A stretch of 64,000 nucleotides of DNA from Neotabrizicola shimadae (lineage in GTDB: Bacteria > Pseudomonadota > Alphaproteobacteria > Rhodobacterales > Rhodobacteraceae), in the NCBI RefSeq assembly GCF_019623905.1, contig NZ_CP069370.1:1426001-1490000 (forward strand). The letters run 5' to 3'. Position numbers and translations under genes: made by a program. Under the pieces are notes generated by a model. It was not told the DNA's origin. It searched no databases and was given only the letters and a program-made list of their open reading frames with translations. This document shows positions 62,302-64,000 of this stretch, piece by piece. The stretch's first letter is position 1; each line of letters begins with the position of its first letter.

Positions 62302-62386
62302 TCGGACAATCCTTAAGTCCAAGTTAAGACGCCCACGCAACACCTTGATATTGCTGCAACCGGAAAGGCGTCCGAGCTCGGACGCC
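62297..62386 (-). repeat. Palindrome plus CtrA-motif element, copy 2
   Basis: Second copy of the element at 23826-23915, on the opposite strand. The same 20-bp palindrome (62367-62386) directly follows the stop of the dehydrogenase gene, then 39 bases later TTAACTTGGACTTAA (62313-62327, minus strand) and TGTCCGAG. Spacing is identical in both copies. It lies between convergent genes, like copy 1. Confidence 0.75.
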
Positions 62387-63286
62387 TCATTCCAGCCGCG
62401 CCGGGAACCCCTCGGCCCGCAGGTCCGTCGCCAGCATGTCCTCCAGGAGCTTGGCAATCATCGGCGACTGCGCCGCCCCCCCATAGGCCGCCCGTGCCGC
62501 CACATAGGTCTGCTCGGTCATCGCGGCCAGCTCCAGCGGCACCCCGAACTCCCGGCCAAATCCCAAGGCAAACCCCAGGTCCTTCAGCGCCAGATCGACC
62601 GAGAAGGCGATGTCATAGGACCCGTTCAGGATCAGCGCCCCCTCGGTCTCGTGGACAAAGGAATTGCCGGACGAGGCCCGGATCGCATGCCACGCCTGCC
62701 CCAGATCCAGCCCGCCCCGCTTGGCCAGCATCAACGCCTCTGACGTGGCCTTCAGATGGATAAAGGCCAGCATGTTGGTGATGACCTTGATGATCGAGGC
62801 GCTGCCCAGGGGGCCCATGTGGAACAGCCGGTTCCCGATGGCCTCCAGCGCGGGCCGGTGCAGGTCGAACAGGTCCTGCTCGCCCCCCACCAGCACCGTG
62901 ATCTCTCCCCGAGCCGCCAGGTGAACGCCCCCGGTGACCGGCGCCTCCAGCATCCGCACCTCGCCCACCTGCGCCAGCCCCGCCAGCCGCAGCACATCGT
63001 CCCGGCCAAGCGTCGAGTTCTCGATCCAGGTCGCGCCCGCCTTCATCTCGGGCAGCATCTGCGCTAGCACCGCCTCGGACACCGCGGGCGACGGAAGGCA
63101 GGTGAACACATGGTCCGAAGCCGCCGCCACCTCTGCCGCGCTGCCCGCGACCCTGGCCCCCTTCTCCCTGTGCCGCGCCGCCAGCGCCGGGTCGCGGTCA
63201 TACACCGTCACCTGATGCCCCGCCCGGATCAGGCTGGCAGCGATATGCCCGCCCAGGTTCCCCAGCCCCACATAGCCGTACTTCAT
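62387..63286 (-). CDS. 3-hydroxyisobutyrate/6-phosphogluconate dehydrogenase family
   Basis: A 299-residue NAD(P)-dependent beta-hydroxyacid dehydrogenase. The Rossmann motif YGYVGLGNLGGHIA is near residue 3, the substrate-binding APVTGGVHLA near 115 and the catalytic Lys in ASIIKVITNM near 168. It lies 10 bp after an MttB-family gene, so its substrate may be linked to methylamine or betaine metabolism; this is inferred. ATG at 63286 has GAGGGGG upstream and is preferred over an overlapping GTG. Confidence 0.87.
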   Translation of the reverse strand: MKYGYVGLGNLGGHIAASLIRAGHQVTVYDRDPALAARHREKGARVAGSAAEVAAASDHVFTCLPSPAVSEAVLAQMLPEMKAGATWIENSTLGRDDVLRLAGLAQVGEVRMLEAPVTGGVHLAARGEITVLVGGEQDLFDLHRPALEAIGNRLFHMGPLGSASIIKVITNMLAFIHLKATSEALMLAKRGGLDLGQAWHAIRASSGNSFVHETEGALILNGSYDIAFSVDLALKDLGFALGFGREFGVPLELAAMTEQTYVAARAAYGGAAQSPMIAKLLEDMLATDLRAEGFPARLE

Positions 63287-63296
63287 CCCCACCCCC

Positions 63297-64000
63297 TCAG
63301 CGGAAATAGATGTTGAACCGCGCCCGGATCGCCTGGTCGATCTCCGGCTCGATCACGCAACCCGCCCGCGACAGGATCTCGTTCTTCCGCTCGATCGCCT
63401 TGTCCAGAAGGATCGGCTTGCCCGCCTCGTTCCATTCCTTCGGGCTCATCCGGTTGCCCACGTTCGGATAGATGTATTCGGTCTGCATCAGCTTCAGCGT
63501 CTGGTCGGACCCAAGGTAATGCCCCGGCCCGCCCAGGCAGACCTCCTTCATCGCCTCGATCGAGGTCGAATCCGGGGTCACGTCGATGCCCCGCACCAGC
63601 CGCATCACCTGGCCCAAGAGGTCGTCGCCCAACACAAGGCTCTCCAGGCAGAACCCCAGAAGCGAGGCGTGCATCCCCACCGCCTCATAGCACATGTTCA
63701 GCCCGGCCAGCCCCGCCAGCGCATTCGTGATGCCCTGCTCCCAGCCGGCCTGCATGTCGGGCAGCTTCGAATCCGAAATCCCGGATGCCGCGCCGCCGGG
63801 CAGGCCATAGAACCGGTGCATCTGCGCACAGCCCGCGGTCAGCAGCGCCTGCTCGGCGCTGCCACCCGACATCGCTCCCGTCCGCAGGTCCGACACGAAA
63901 GGCCATGTGCCAAAGATCGCCGGTGCACCGGGGCGGATCGCGTTCACATAGACCACGCCCGCCAGGCATTCCGCCACGGCCTGCACGATGGCCAGCGCAA
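63297..64000 (-). CDS. MttB-family methyltransferase (partial, 5' end outside window)
   Basis: The C-terminal 234 residues of a second MttB-family protein, open to the window edge. Family marks are GAPAIFGTWPFVSDLRTG, the G-G-A-A-S-G-I-S-D-S-K-L-P-D segment and LGGPGHYLGSDQTLKLM, matching the GPG-GHYLG block of the copy at 52.5 kb. The two are clearly paralogous but not close: few blocks are identical. No stop interrupts the visible part. A dehydrogenase gene follows 10 bp later in the same operon. Confidence 0.88.
   Translation of the reverse strand, partial: ALAIVQAVAECLAGVVYVNAIRPGAPAIFGTWPFVSDLRTGAMSGGSAEQALLTAGCAQMHRFYGLPGGAASGISDSKLPDMQAGWEQGITNALAGLAGLNMCYEAVGMHASLLGFCLESLVLGDDLLGQVMRLVRGIDVTPDSTSIEAMKEVCLGGPGHYLGSDQTLKLMQTEYIYPNVGNRMSPKEWNEAGKPILLDKAIERKNEILSRAGCVIEPEIDQAIRARFNIYFR

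Overview
The window looks like chromosomal DNA of a high-GC alphaproteobacterium of the Rhodobacter/Paracoccus group (Rhodobacteraceae). The evidence is gene order: dusB(nifR3)-ntrB-ntrC-ntrY-ntrX followed by trkA-trkH-hfq-hflX, a fused ispDF next to pgpA and cinA, aroK-aroB beside xerD, and an NtrC that lacks the GAFTGA loop, as is known for Rhodobacter. No rRNA, tRNA, CRISPR array or insertion sequence was found.

The left edge (1 to about 3165) is the end of a foreign element, probably a small phage or phage-plasmid. Its plus-strand genes encode a HerA/FtsK-like packaging ATPase, a 27-residue polybasic peptide and an M15-type lysin, ending in a strong terminator. Its minus-strand genes encode a small helix-turn-helix protein, a winged-helix replication initiator whose own gene carries four 18-bp iterons (three at an exact 23-bp period), and a small two-helix membrane protein. 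No integrase gene is visible, and the junction with host DNA carries a dif-like sequence, so Xer-mediated integration is possible. The element continues beyond base 1.

Region by region the host part reads as follows. 3.2-10.2 kb: BNR-repeat protein, aroB, aroK, two envelope proteins, xerD and a CorC-type protein. 10.2-14.3 kb: secreted CAP-RTX protein, a HerA-like ATPase, a 420-bp gene-poor stretch with a candidate small RNA, and an IalB-family protein. 14.3-19.4 kb: an envelope cluster of ketoacyl synthase, acyl carrier protein, LpxD paralogue, YcbB-type L,D-transpeptidase and a Tat-exported M15 protein. 19.5-23.8 kb: rlmE, ppx and a one-carbon operon (virulence-factor family, MTHFR-like, methyl-THF:corrinoid methyltransferase). 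24-27.9 kb: DUF1254 protein, Crp-like regulator, hflX, hfq. 28-39.9 kb: K+ uptake and nitrogen regulation (trkHA, ntrXYCB, dusB), interrupted by an RTX gene. 40-50.8 kb: isoprenoid and phospholipid enzymes, transporters, hpt, cytochrome c, lipA and aqpZ. 50.8-54 kb: DUF6456/DUF6477 pair with DnaA and CtrA motifs between them, then an MttB-family methyltransferase. 54-60 kb: der-bamB-yfgM operon, Atm1-type exporter and a divergent ArsR. 60-64 kb: LysM protein, LOG-family protein, and a second MttB gene (cut by the window end) with a dehydrogenase.

Two links cross the window. MttB-family genes at 52.5 and 63.3 kb and the MTHFR/corrinoid methyltransferase genes at 21.6-23.8 kb suggest corrinoid-dependent demethylation of a quaternary amine such as glycine betaine, feeding methyl-THF. 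A roughly 90-bp element (20-bp perfect palindrome plus a CtrA-type TTAA-N7-TTAA motif) lies directly behind the last gene of two of these clusters, at 23.8 and 62.3 kb, in inverted orientation.
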